In this document: in pieces, positions 36,294 through 53,496 of the stretch | Numbering within the stretch: the first letter of the stretch is position 1 | How the letters are laid out: every line of letters begins with the position of its first letter | Origin: Paraphysomonas bandaiensis | Lineage: Eukaryota; Chrysophyceae | Direction of reading: 5' to 3' | NCBI GenBank assembly: GCA_965644295.1 | Contig: CBFFRP010000067.1 | Span: 1 to 64,000 of the forward strand | DNA: 64,000 nucleotides | Position numbers and translations under genes: made by a program | Notes under the pieces: model-generated | Seen by the model: the letters and a program-made list of their open reading frames with translations, nothing else | What the model was told of the DNA's origin: nothing | Database searches by the model: none

Positions 36294-37948
36294 GTTCAAT
36301 ATACGCATTAATAATGGTTTGCGTATGTTATCCTACGAGCCATATGACGTGTACAGTCCACGCGCACTCATTCTACAGCCCTAAACCCTCGATATCCCGC
36401 AAGACATTTTCAAACCGCATCTGTTTTGCACATGCGATGGGTCTTATTGATGAGCACTACTGCACAACATAAGATTCCACCAATTCTCGTAACAATTTTG
36501 AAACTTTTTGAATTGTTTAAGCAACAAAAGAAATTGTATATATGTCGTTATAGACTTAATTTTGCGGCTTACAGTTTAGATCTCGGTCCATGGGGCACCT
36601 TATTACAGTGCCAGTGATACTAATGTTTGATAGTTCGTCGTGTTGAATATTGTTTTTTAAATTTTAATCATTTCATGTTCATTCCACATAACACGTTGTA
36701 ATCATTCGATAGTAATATTCTTGTAATGCTGAGCATTGCGATATCGAACAACTAAAAGCTGTATTTCTAAGGTTTAGAATTATAACCGTTGCTTGAATAA
36801 TACAGTAGTCAGAGTCAGTATTATACTAATCTCAATGATAGATAGAGTTTGATATAATCAAGAAAAACTGAAATATATTGACTGTATAAAATAGGAAGAT
36901 GTGATAACATTGGAATGCGGTTGTAGTCAATTATAATTGCAATTATTACTAGCTGTCTCAATTTAACAGAAGTTGACATTATTTGCTAAGGTTTACTATT
37001 CTCAAATGATAAGATGAAAATTATAAACATTACATGATAAAGAACCTAAATTGTGTTCGATGTGTTCAACACCATTCATTTACTACTATATAGTGTACAA
37101 ACCACACACTCAGTGATCGTATCCTGTATAGTCACCCACTTCTACTTCAGTTTCATACTACACAATATAATGTACTAATTACATATATATCTTTCGATAC
37201 TTGCATCTCACATAATACTGCACTCAATTGCAAGTATATAGAATCTTCAGATCTCAACATAATTTCTATTTTTGCAATTTCTACAAGTGACAATTAATTG
37301 TTACGCAGCCCTAGTATTAGTACTGATATGTAATACGTTGGTCATGTATATTGTATGTAGTAGACGTATGAATTAGATAGTATTAGATAGTGTGCGAAAC
37401 AGATGTAGTTTGTTGACGCAAAGTATCTTAAGTATATAGCAAAATATCCAATCTAAAACCTAATATATAGTATATAGTGTAGCATGAATTATTCTCTCAT
37501 ATGACTTCACTCGATGTAAGATTCAACAATATAGTAACTATAATCTATAATCTACTCATCACCTTTGGTACTGCATTCTATGTAAGCTTAGCACGAAAAT
37601 TCAATTCGTGCAAAGAATACAATGCGTATTCAAATGTTCAGTAAAGAATTTGTTCCGTTCCTAAAAGTATGTGGTTAATTCGGTAACCCTAATCTGTAGC
37701 AGTTACTCTGCAAACTTTGGTATAGAGTTCAAGGATGCTATCAACACAGACTTGGACTTGTTCCTAAATGAGTATAAAGCAAGATTGTAATTCACGTAAT
37801 AAGACAAATATTGCCGAAATAAGTTATCGTTATTTATCTGTTCAACAGCTGCATATATGCACCAGTAAGTCAGTAGCAATCACAACTCAAAAAGCTAGGT
37901 TGCTTCTTCATACTTGCTATGATAGGCAGTCCACTTTCCATACCAAAA
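36294..37948. other. Intergenic, no gene seen
   Basis: About 1.65 kb of AT-rich sequence between the hypothetical gene and the 3' end of the protease. No coding signal is seen. Confidence 0.55.
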
Positions 37949-39201
37949 TTAAGCAAGAGCGGCACCAGTAGGGTAGCTGCTGTCATACAGAATTCCACAA
38001 GTACCACACACCTTGACAGGAGTATTGTCTCCGGCACAAGCAGTTCCGTCTTGAGGGGTGATATCAAGGCCACAAAGCTCATTCTCCATGTCCGCACGAG
38101 CAATGCGAATATAACCCTGCTCTCCATAAGAAGGAGACCACGAGTTTCGTACAAGCCAGTACTTCTGGCCATTTTCCTCCCCATATCCGACCAATACGAC
38201 ACCATGATTAAGATCAGGGTTCTTCTGATTGCAGCCATTGAAAATTCCAGAGTCGTACGAATGCCATTCCGAGGCATCCACAACGACAGCAACGGGCCCT
38301 TTCTGAGCAACGGCGTTCATGAGGGCTAAGTAGTTATTCTCCTCAAGTTTGGTGTATCCAGTAATAGTGGCCACTGGTACAGTCTCAGTGGAAAATCCGC
38401 AGGGAGAATCCTGACCAGAATAAGCACTGTATCCCAATTGATACTCCTCAAGAATGCCACTGGATGCCACGTAATCAAAGCCAAGTTCAGTTGTGGCTCC
38501 TTCGCACCCTCCAGTTCCTCCACAAGAGTCGGGGTTAGGCTAAAAAGATATTGGGACATATTTACAAAGATTAGAGAAGAACGACTTACCGAGCACATGG
38601 CAATTTGCTGCGGAGAAAAGTTGTAGAGTAAGCCGGTAGAGATGGCTACATGTGATTCAAGTGTCTCCGTTGCACTGAAGGCCCAGCAGCTATTAATACT
38701 TGTAAGATGTTTTAAATGCCACACTTAAACGATAAAACCTTCCACAATGGCCTTGATCTTTTACAGCAGATACGACATTCGGGGTATCTCTCCAGTCAAC
38801 AGATGAAGGTAGCTGTGACAAAGGCTTGATCTCAAAATCAGCAGGAACCTCATATTGAGGCTTATGGGATTGCGCAGCCCCTTTAGAGTAGCCATTCATT
38901 GCTTGCTTTTCAGCTCTGGTCATGTAAGAGAAGCGGTTAATAGTCTCTTTCCATGTATGGTTCTCAGAGTTATGAAGCTTAACACGAGCTAACTCCTGTT
39001 CAAATATACCCTTACGCATAGCGAATTCATCAGAATCCCATGAATGCTTGACATTGAAATCACCCAGATAGGTTTCGAAGTTATAGCCATGTTGTTGCCA
39101 GTTAGATGCCACGACAGCACTGAGACCTATAGGGGAATGTAAGTGATAGTATATTTCAATGACTGTAAATTACCAGAGAGAAGTAATGCCGAGTAAATCA
39201 T
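37949..39201 (-). CDS. Cathepsin L-like cysteine protease (papain family C1A)
   Basis: A secreted or lysosomal endopeptidase. Four exons keep frame (368 aa): 39174–39201, 38739–39126, 38590–38689 and 37949–38539. The signal peptide is MIYSALLLSGLSAVVA, followed by an I29-type inhibitory propeptide (WKETINRFSYMTRAEKQAM). The mature domain begins near LPSSVDWRD. Catalytic features are Gln in VKDQGHCGSCWAFS with the nucleophilic Cys, His in LNHGVVLVGYG and Asn in LVRNSWS. The intron splits the Ser codon just before the catalytic Cys. A C-terminal tail of about 45 residues (LCGLDITPQDGT, KVCGTCGILYDSSYP) carries extra cysteines beyond the usual end. It is divergent from the FKBP–cyclophilin gene across a microsatellite. 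Confidence 0.95.
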
Positions 39202-39283
39202 TTTTTTGAAGTTGGTATGTTATGTGGATAGTAGTATTTAATACTGCCTTTGGAGGTGATATTGGTGTCATTATGTATGTAAG

Positions 39284-39566
39284 TTATGTATGTATGTATG
39301 TATGTATGTATGTATGTATGTATGTATGTATGTATGTATGTATGTATGTATGTATGTATGTATGTATGTATGTATGTATGTATGTATGTATGTATGTATG
39401 TATGTATGTATGTATGTATGTATGTATGTATGTATGTATGTATGTATGTATGTATGTATGTATGTATGTATGTATGTATGTATGTATGTATGTATGTATG
39501 TATGTATGTATGTATGTATGTATGTATGTATGTATGTATGTATGTATGTATGTATGTATGTATGTA
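39284..39566. repeat. (TATG)n microsatellite, ~70 units
   Basis: About 283 bp of essentially perfect tetranucleotide repeat between two divergently transcribed genes (protease start 39201, fusion gene start 39724). Both strands give artefactual open frames of repeated YVCM or YIHT. The assembled length may be collapsed or approximate. Confidence 0.98.
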
Positions 39567-39723
39567 CTGCAGTACACAGAGCAGTATGTGTGTGGTGAAT
39601 GCCTCGGCCTCACTGCACCAGCGCATCTTTTACACATACAGCGCAGCAGCAGTGCTTCTATTCCTCTTCATTGGAAGCTAATTATCGCCTGTAAACATAG
39701 TAACATTTAATATATATCAAACC

Positions 39724-40969
39724 ATGCGAATTGTCGCCTGTATTCTCCCTCTATTAGTGTCCTGTATATATGGACTAGATGAGCATGAAACAGATACAAA
39801 TCCAAACATCGCATTCATTAAAGATTTTATGACGAAACCAGATGCGATTTCACTTCCCTCTGGATTGAGATACAGAATACTTCGGGAAGGGGATCCAGAG
39901 GGAAAGTCTCCTCTTGCATCATCCCCATGTGACCTCCGCTATACTGGTCGTACTGTGGATGGAAAGGTATTCGACAGTAGTGAGAAGAAAGAGAATGGCA
40001 TTACAGTATTAACCCCCAATACATTAATAAAAGGGTTTGGAGAGGCACTGCAACTTATGAAAGAGGGTGATGTGTGGGAGTTGGTTATCCCGGCTGATAT
40101 AGGCTATGGCGGGAAGAAGAAAAGTAGAATCCCTGCGGGCTCAACGCTTGTCTTTGAAGTGGAGTTAGTGAAGGTCAATGAACCTCAATGGTTCACTTTT
40201 AAGCGCGAGTATATTATGTGGGCATTTCTTTTCTTGTACTTTGTATACAATTACTACCAGAGTACCGTGCGTAACAAAGCAGTGGAAAGAGCGACCCCTG
40301 TCGACATTGAGAGTGTAACTGGCTTGAAAGGCAACCCTGTTGTCTTCATGACAATTGCCATTGATGACACGAACATGGGAAAAATTGAATTTGAGCTTTT
40401 TCCAACAGTATGCCCCAGAACTGTGGAGAATTTTAGGTGTTTGTGTACAGGTGAGAGTGAAGTGCTAGTTGTCGTATTGCGTAATCTCGGTGGTTGCAGG
40501 AGAGAAAGGTATGACAAAATCCGGCAAAACACCTCTTCACTTCAAAGGATGCGGCTTCCATCGCATTATCCCTGGTTTTATGTGTCAAGGAGGTGTGTAA
40601 ATAATGATAAAAATAAGTTTTTTTATATGATGTATACTTGTAGGAGATTTTACATGTGGAAATGGTACGGGAGGAGAAAGCATATATGGCGGGAAGTTCG
40701 AAGATGAGTTCGATAACGGCATGATCCCTCACTCTGTCCCTATGCTTCTTAGTATGGCTAATGCTGGCCCAAATACTAATGGAAGTCAGTTCTTCATTAC
40801 ACTTGATAAGACTCCCTGGTTGGATGGGAAGCATGTAGTATTCGGCCGAGTAAAGTCCGGTGCAGAAGTCGTCAAGGCCATGGAGGCGGCGGGTACATCA
40901 TCTGGAAAAACACGCATGAATGTCGTCATATTGGAGTCGGGACAGCTGGAAACTGTTTCGCATGAATAG
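39724..40969 (+). CDS. FKBP–transmembrane–cyclophilin dual immunophilin
   Basis: Two different peptidyl-prolyl isomerases in one 381-residue protein. Exons 39724–40450, 40500–40592 and 40644–40969 keep frame. The order is: signal peptide (residues 1–17, [17 protein letters not shown]); FKBP domain at about 45–155 ([40 protein letters not shown]); one hydrophobic segment at about 163–178 ([15 protein letters not shown]); and a cyclophilin domain at about 203–376 ([45 protein letters not shown]). The cyclophilin domain keeps the catalytic Arg/Phe/Gln and the cyclosporin-site Trp. The simplest topology puts FKBP in the ER lumen and cyclophilin in the cytosol. Known FKBP/cyclophilin fusions (FCBP, CFBP) are, to my knowledge, soluble. 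Confidence 0.93.
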
Positions 40970-41926
40970 TGTCATATAATCAAGTTACAACGATTGGGTT
41001 GAAAGCAGTCGCACTCGGAATGCCATAGTTTTAGGGCGCCTTTATGCTGTCAAGGAGTATGTAGCAGTATCGTAATAGTAATCTTATTCGTTTGCACATG
41101 TGTTGTATTAGAAATAGTGCATAATACTACGATCTAATCCCCGTTACTATACTTCCGAACTATTGACTATTCGACATTTTCTTACAGTAGTCCACTCGAG
41201 AACATATCTGTGAATGTAATGTAGTTAATAGTCGGAGGCATATATTCACTACCTTGGAATTACTGAGAGAGTTATCCAAGATATATCTAATCTCTACTCT
41301 CTACTATGGAATTAATATACTGCAATATAGTACGACCACAACTACGAAATCAAGAATTGGTACAGTGTATAGTGTACCATTTTAAAATCAAGTAAGTTTT
41401 ACACAGCCAAGCCTGCAGTACACATAGCGTAAGATGTAGAATGTAGAGGTATGCTGTACGCTGTTAATTGTATCTGTATCAAGTTGACAAAATGTATGTC
41501 AATATTTCCTTGAAGGAGTGTATAAAGTATAGTACTATTGCTTTAATTTACAAATGTTGGTTGCCCGTTACCCGTGATATATACAACAAAACATTAAGCG
41601 AAATAAAGTGCACAACTCCAATCTAATTCTGTGAAGAGTACCATAGGTTCTGATTCATTACATGACATATAACTGTAACTCTATTACTCGTATATTTTCA
41701 TAACAGTCTATAGTAGGAAACTGTATCCGAATCTTGGAATACAAAACTATGAATACTTTCGATTTTACTGAACGTAATTTATTACACAAGGAACCAACTA
41801 TAAACTTCTCGCTCGCTCTCCATTGCGATTTCTATTTTATGAGTTATATTCCAGGGTGGTGTAGGAAAGGAACAGAAAAGAACATTTTCGAGCTATGGTA
41901 TATTTCAACATCATAATTGCCACTAT
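40970..41926. other. Convergent intergenic region
   Basis: AT-rich sequence between the 3' ends of the fusion gene and centrin. It has only a short ORF (41734) without motifs. Confidence 0.6.
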
Positions 41927-42516
<590 letters not shown>

Positions 42517-43082
42517 ATTGATAACCTCTTCAAATATGTACTAGTAAATTGTATAACGTTTTAAAACTGCAGTTTGATAACTGTGACACACTGCACTGAT
42601 TTGAACTGCTGCCCATGTATGTCAATGCATACATACATAGCGCAGTGGTGTATGTAGCATATAACAGTTGAGATTTTTGAAACGACAATCAGTGGAAATA
42701 CAGTAGTATACATAACGTATTCCACGTATACATAAAAAAGGAAACTATACTGGATACCGGACGGTATTTTATATAATACTGCTGTATAAAATAATTTGCA
42801 TCCATCGTCGTAAAATAATTTGCATGAGAATCTACGGAATTTGCATTCACCTCATCTAGCCAATCACCACACTGCTCACTCCTCACTCCTCCAATCATTC
42901 CATCATACCACTCATCTATTTGATAAAGAAATGAAGTGAAAGTGTTGAATTTGCATTTGATAGGTCGAATGTTCAACACGAAGTCTATCTTTGTATGTAT
43001 TTGCAAACAACATGAAATCATAATGAAATCATCACAACTATCATAATTCTACTGTGACAACACGACTCTCATTAGAAACAAT
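42517..43082. promoter_or_regulatory. Divergent intergenic region
   Basis: A 566-bp gap between centrin (−) and glutamine synthetase (+). A short repeated ataatttgcat (42786 and 42812) is the only pattern I noted. Confidence 0.35.
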
Positions 43083-45155
43083 ATGGCAGCAATGATGACA
43101 AATGGATCTAAAAATGTCTCTTCAGAGATCGATGAGATTAATAAACTTTATGGTAAACATCTGTTTAAAGGAGATATCTCAGCCCCATATTTAGAACGAC
43201 ATGGATTGAATAGAGACACTCTCTCCACCTCTGATTGGACAAAGAATGGAGAGACTGCTGATCGTGTTGCAGCTGCTGTACTTGACTGGGCACGTGATAA
43301 TGGTGCATCTGTCTATTGCCACTGGTTTCAGCCTCTAGGAGCTAACAGTGTCCGACATGGAAACTCCGCACAAGTTCAAATGAGAATGTTTAAGTTTGAT
43401 CGTAATGGTAACCTTCAGTGGGATTTCTCTGGCAATGATCTTCTATATGGTGAGACTGATGGTTCATCTTATCCCAATGGAGGACTTCGTTCCACTCACC
43501 GCGCTGGTGGATATCTCATCATTGATCCGACATCACCAATATTTCTTCGTGGTGATACCATTTTCATTCCTTCCTGCTTCATTACATATAATGGACATGC
43601 ACTTGATGAGAAGACTCCTCTTCTTCGATCAGTTGACGCAATGTCACAACAAGGTGTGCGTCTATTGAAACTACTTGGGTACGAAGTCAAGTCTCTAGCA
43701 TGTAACATTGGCCTGGAGCAGGAATTTTTCTTTGTGCCTAGAGCAGCGTACCTCAAGCGTCCAGATCTGCAGATGACTGGACGCACTATTCTTGGTCGAG
43801 CTGCTGCCAGGGGCCAGGAGATGAGTGACCACTACATGGCTCCTCCTGCAGCCACCTCTCCCCCTCTAGCATGTATGCGTGAGATCCAACGTCAAGCGTA
43901 TTTGATGGGAATTCCGCTTGCCACTCGTCACCGAGAGGTCGCACCAGGTCAATATGAGTTCGCTCCTTACTTTGGCTTTGTGACTACTCAGATCGACCAA
44001 AACCTTATGCTAATGCAGGTTATGGAAGAGGTGGCTTCACAATATGGCCTTGCATGCTTGCTTCAGGAAAAGCCATTTGAGGGCGTAAATGGTTCTGGAA
44101 AGCACAATAACTGGTCCATTGGCACCGATGATGGAACGAATTTGTTCAATGTGAAGCAGCTTGCCACTCGCTCTGGATCCACTGAGATATTTCCCGTTGT
44201 GATGGCAGCTGTTCTTTCCGCTGTTGATGAGTACGGTGATTTGATGCGGATGTCGATCGCTCCTCCGGGTAATGACTTCCGCTTGGGTGCATGCGAGGCT
44301 CCTCCATCCATTATGTCGGTCTATTTGGGCGATAGCATGACTACCTACATGTCTGGATATAAGGATGGCGTGGATGCTCCTTATGATCCTCGTCCCAAGC
44401 TAACCAGCCTTGGCGTTGACGCACTTCCTGATATCATCCTTCCTGCAGAAGACCGCAACAGAACCTCCCCTTTCCCATATGGTGGTCATCGCTTCGAGTT
44501 TCGCGCTGTGGGTTCCTCTCAAAACGTGTCAATGGTCAACACTGTGTTGGGTGTAATTTGCGCTAAGGCTTTCAAAACTTTTGCAGACAAAATTGAATCC
44601 GGCGAATCTCCCCGTTCGGTTGCCCAAAAAGCTCTTCAGGATCACTGGAAGATTGTATTCAATGGCGATGGATACGACAAGGACAATCAAAAAGAGCTTA
44701 TTGATAGAGGCCTGTGGCACTTTGATAGCGGAGTGGAGGCGATGAAGCGCCACCGTGATGAGAAAAATATTGCTCTATTTGAGGAGATGAAAGTACTTTC
44801 TCGTGGAGAATGCCTGGCTCGGAGTGAGGTCATGTTCGACCACTACACTGGATTGGTTGAAATCGAGAAGAATTGTATGATTGATATGATCAATCAACAT
44901 GTAATTCCATCTGTGCGTGCAGCTGGAGTTGGTCCCCTACAAGAGTTAGAACAGGCGGTGAAAACTTTGGAGAAGGCCTGGGAAGCAGTTCACGCTATTT
45001 CTAGCGCTGATGACCGTGCTTCTGCAGCAAGAACTCTCAGATTAGAGACTATGATTGATGTCAGAAAGCTCTGCTCGAAGGCTGAGGAGATATGCCCAGC
45101 CCACTTATGGACTCTAGCCACTTACAAAGAGCTGCTCTTTATTGATCAGCATTAA
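43083..45155 (+). CDS. Glutamine synthetase type III
   Basis: ATP-dependent ligation of ammonia to glutamate. The 690-aa length and overall sequence fit the GSIII class, not the ~360–470-aa GSI/GSII. GSIII hallmarks include HRAGGYLIIDPTSPIFLRGD, GLEQEFFF (~210, catalytic glutamate), HREVAPGQYEFAPYFG, FEGVNGSGKHNNWS (~335, nucleotide and glutamate binding) and NRTSPFPYGGHRFEFRAVG (~458–475). No transit peptide is evident, so it is probably cytosolic. It has no intron over 2.07 kb, unlike most neighbours, though codon use does not look obviously foreign. GSIII occurs patchily in protists (diatoms, haptophytes, chlorarachniophytes, Dictyostelium) and in bacteria. Confidence 0.97.
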   Translation: MAAMMTNGSKNVSSEIDEINKLYGKHLFKGDISAPYLERHGLNRDTLSTSDWTKNGETADRVAAAVLDWARDNGASVYCHWFQPLGANSVRHGNSAQVQMRMFKFDRNGNLQWDFSGNDLLYGETDGSSYPNGGLRSTHRAGGYLIIDPTSPIFLRGDTIFIPSCFITYNGHALDEKTPLLRSVDAMSQQGVRLLKLLGYEVKSLACNIGLEQEFFFVPRAAYLKRPDLQMTGRTILGRAAARGQEMSDHYMAPPAATSPPLACMREIQRQAYLMGIPLATRHREVAPGQYEFAPYFGFVTTQIDQNLMLMQVMEEVASQYGLACLLQEKPFEGVNGSGKHNNWSIGTDDGTNLFNVKQLATRSGSTEIFPVVMAAVLSAVDEYGDLMRMSIAPPGNDFRLGACEAPPSIMSVYLGDSMTTYMSGYKDGVDAPYDPRPKLTSLGVDALPDIILPAEDRNRTSPFPYGGHRFEFRAVGSSQNVSMVNTVLGVICAKAFKTFADKIESGESPRSVAQKALQDHWKIVFNGDGYDKDNQKELIDRGLWHFDSGVEAMKRHRDEKNIALFEEMKVLSRGECLARSEVMFDHYTGLVEIEKNCMIDMINQHVIPSVRAAGVGPLQELEQAVKTLEKAWEAVHAISSADDRASAARTLRLETMIDVRKLCSKAEEICPAHLWTLATYKELLFIDQH

Positions 45156-45859
45156 TCAAAGTGCCGTTTAATTTTGCTGAGAATGCTTAAGATATGTTTT
45201 TTTGACATTGTTTTCTAGCAGTGAACTATTTTATTAAATATATGTTTTGTTGCGATAATTTGAATTTTCAATTTGAGAAAAACAATGCTTGAAACAATAC
45301 GTGTGAAGCATATGTGTTAATAATGAATATTAAATCCTCTATTATGAATTTCTTGAGGCTTACATCTATACTGAGTATATGTAAGTATTACTGACGTTCC
45401 AAGGCTTGCTTTTTCTACGACAATGTATTTCAATGAGAGTAAATATATACTATATACCACATTTCATTATATAAATTTATTGTATTGAGTGAAAGTAGTA
45501 TTGGCATAGTATGTCAAACTCTAAGTATCATACGCATGTGTAGCTAATTCTACATTGCCAAGATTAAAAGTATATATATATAATAATTCCATGTTAATAT
45601 ATTATCACACTTATCTCCCAGCCGTATCGCTTTCATACAGATCACAGTCCTAAAACCATATGATATTCTTAATATTATCAGCGGCAGTATGACGAGACGT
45701 TATAGAGATCGGTGATAATACACTGATACTAGTAACCATGTCAATGCTCCGACGCCGAATAAACTATACGTTACACAGACAGTACTACGAAGTCAATATT
45801 CCATTCACTTTTTCCCAAGGAAGTCTTCAAAAAGCTTCTTCGCCTACAATAGAATCCCG
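45156..45859. other. Convergent intergenic region
   Basis: AT-rich sequence between the 3' ends of GSIII and the dienoyl-CoA reductase. No gene is seen. Confidence 0.6.
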
Positions 45860-50858
<4,999 letters not shown>

Positions 50859-52690
50859 ATGCTTCGCGCAGAGCAGAACGCTCTGATTCAAGAGGTATGT
50901 CATCTGTCCATGTAACTCATGTATTATATTGAGATATATGCATCAGGCTAATCAACAACTTCTCAGTATACGAAGAGATGAATTGGAATATTTCGTTCAA
51001 GTTTTCAGCGAGTATGTGTTTACATATTAGATGAATTATATGGTTAATATATATGATAGTTTTGGGACACAGGGAGCATTGATTGCCGGGTTTACTGTCG
51101 GCACATTAACTCAAATTAATGCTTTAGATTCGGATGCACATGACTTTTGGAAGTGGTTGTTTTGGCTTTCATGTGCTATTGTTATGGTGACAAGTTTGCA
51201 TGTTGTTCTCACAACTACATTTATTAATATATTTGGTCCTGGACTTGCCTTGAGAGGGCCGGCGGGGTAAGACACGACCTTCCTAGTGTTGCTTGTAATG
51301 CCTTATTGCATTAGGTCAATGGTACGAGCTGTAGAAGGAATGGTAAAAGAAAAGGACTCTATATTTGTTGCCTTTTTTGTATCCGTCCTTCTTTTCCAAC
51401 TGGCAGCTCTTGCTTGTTGCTTCGTCGTCATGTCGAAGAACGCGGCATGGACATGCTCGGTTATCTTTCTTCTTGGCCTCTACTATTGGTACTACTACTG
51501 CCTGCGTATATACAACCGTTTCAAGGTATATGGCTAAAATACACCTGTTATATGTCTTAGTTGTTGTGATGGTATAGCTGGATGACGTTGGGTTCGCTTG
51601 GAATGAGGAAGAAGAAGAGGGACCTACGAAGAGAGGAGCATTCAATAGAATATTTTCCTCGGATGTAAGTTCGTACATACCGCTATTACTCCAGCGTAGT
51701 GATACATATATTCTTTTAGGAAGGCGTGTTTAGCTTTGGCAGTGTGGATAAGTCGAAAAAACCCGCTAAAGATGGCGCAAGTGTGCGTGATGACAAAAGT
51801 GATGTCCGAGGTGGCAGCACTGTAGTGTCATCCAGGTAATCTGTCATAGATCTACTTATTGCTTTCTAGGGCATGATGTATTTATTGTCTTGTATTTGTT
51901 ATCTTTGGTTAGATTGTTTGTCTGACATTTTTGATTGCTTACATTGTAACTGAAGCACTTATAACACCCGCGGTGGGGGAGGTTTCACTAAGAAACGAAC
52001 ATTCGTGCAGAAGATGATGGGATCGAATCGCAAAACTGTCAAGTTAGTCATTGTAGGGTGTTTTATTTGTTTATCTTATTGATATGGCAGTAAGGACTTG
52101 GTTACCCCACTCGCAGAACAAGAGGAGCCAGTAGGAGATGAAGAGAATTTTATGGAAGGATATTTGACGAAGAAAGGCATGCCGAATGGTGTATTTTCTG
52201 ATCCTTGGTCGAGAAGATACTTTGTACTTCAAGGCAGTGATCTCTACTACTATAAGACGAAGGAGGTATAACTACCTATTATGTGTGAGGTGCTTTTTAT
52301 AATGTACAATACAGGATTTCGATATCGATCCCAAACGCTCCATTAAGAACAGGCCAATCAGCCTGGCAGGGTGAGGCAAAATTGCATAAACCGAATGGTT
52401 TCATTGTTAATTTTGACGTAGATATTCTGCGACGTCGTTTGAAGGGGAAGATGGCCATTTGCAGATTACGCTAGCGGTATGACGTAGTGTGATATATGCG
52501 GTGGAAGCGATAATGTAATGTGTATATTCAGCCGACAGACACAGAGAATGATGAAAGACGGACATGGGATTTCCGAGTAGATACTGCAGCAGAACTGGAG
52601 GCATGGACAACTGCTTTTGAGAGAGCAGGGGCACAGACTCCATCGCGAAGTAACTACGGGGGAAGTACAGCAGCATCTAGTTACGACTAA
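50859..52690 (+). CDS. Orai-like four-TM protein with C-terminal PH domain
   Basis: Eleven exons keep frame (417 aa): 50859–50894, 50947–51011, 51060–51266, 51315–51525, 51578–51664, 51720–51835, 51956–52042, 52091–52265, 52315–52370, 52422–52476 and 52532–52690. Four hydrophobic segments lie at about 36–52, 64–92, 121–144 and 147–167. The first (GALIAGFTVGTLTQI) matches the Orai pore helix pattern ALLSGF...E, with Gln at the pore-glutamate position. TM2 keeps the LHVVL...T pattern around the Orai His, and TM3 (VLLFQLAALACCFV) resembles LLFLAEVVLLCWV. After an acidic/basic linker, residues ~290–400 form a pleckstrin homology domain (EGYLTKKG, SRRYFVLQGSDLYYYKT, AAELEAWTTAFERAG). It may be a phosphoinositide-linked membrane channel. 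The Orai assignment is by pattern only. Confidence 0.82.
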
Positions 52691-53496
52691 AAGTGGTAAT
52701 AGATAATATGGCTGTTTATGATGAAATCCGAAGCAGCACTATTATACTAAACTAATGCTTTGAGTATGACAATGAAAATCAGGGGGAATGCTCTTTACAC
52801 CCTTTTCATTTATGATTCAAGGAAACATTTCCACCCTTTAAATAATGTATTATGTAATTGACTAAATGTGAATGCTTTGGACTGCTTTGCGGAGTTGAAG
52901 CCAAGTTGGAGTACGTTTTGCATAAGAACCAGCAGGGGGCGATTACAATATATTGCAATATGTTGCCAGCAAAGACAAATAATAATAATATTATTTTCAA
53001 GACCAAAACTAATTAATAAATATGTTGCAATATATTGATATATATTGCAATCCAATATATTTTTACCTGGCCCTGAGAACTGAGAACCAGTACTTTGCAG
53101 TTCTGATTCAATATTTAGTGTATACTTTGTTGTAAGACAAGCTGAATAAGTAGACATATAGATTTAGACAACCAGATATGACGGTTCACAGAAGCGAAGT
53201 CAAAGTAAAATATAATAATAGTATCGTGTTAGCGTCATACGATATTGGTTATATGTACTCCATAATTACAGCTTGTTGCAAAAAGCAAAGCGTATGACAT
53301 TAGCTTACTTTTTCTCTCGAAAATGTTTGTCTCTGTCCTTCTTGGCTATCGAGTATAACAAAAACAGTGTTGCACAGATGTTTAGTCATTTCACGGCGCA
53401 GTTCTAAAGAAAATACACATCAGAAAGACAACTCAGTTTATTATATACATGTATATTGTTCGTACAGATTGAGGTGTATTTTTTAAAAACACACTC
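52691..53496. other. Convergent intergenic region
   Basis: AT-rich sequence between two 3' ends. It contains imperfect inverted copies of caatatattgcaa (about 52946–53060) that could fold. No gene is seen. Confidence 0.55.

Noticed and set aside
39198-39710. Long open frames of repeated YVCM and YIHT on both strands
   Set aside because: They are artefacts of the (TATG)n microsatellite, which has no stop codon in several frames. No flanking coding signal is present.
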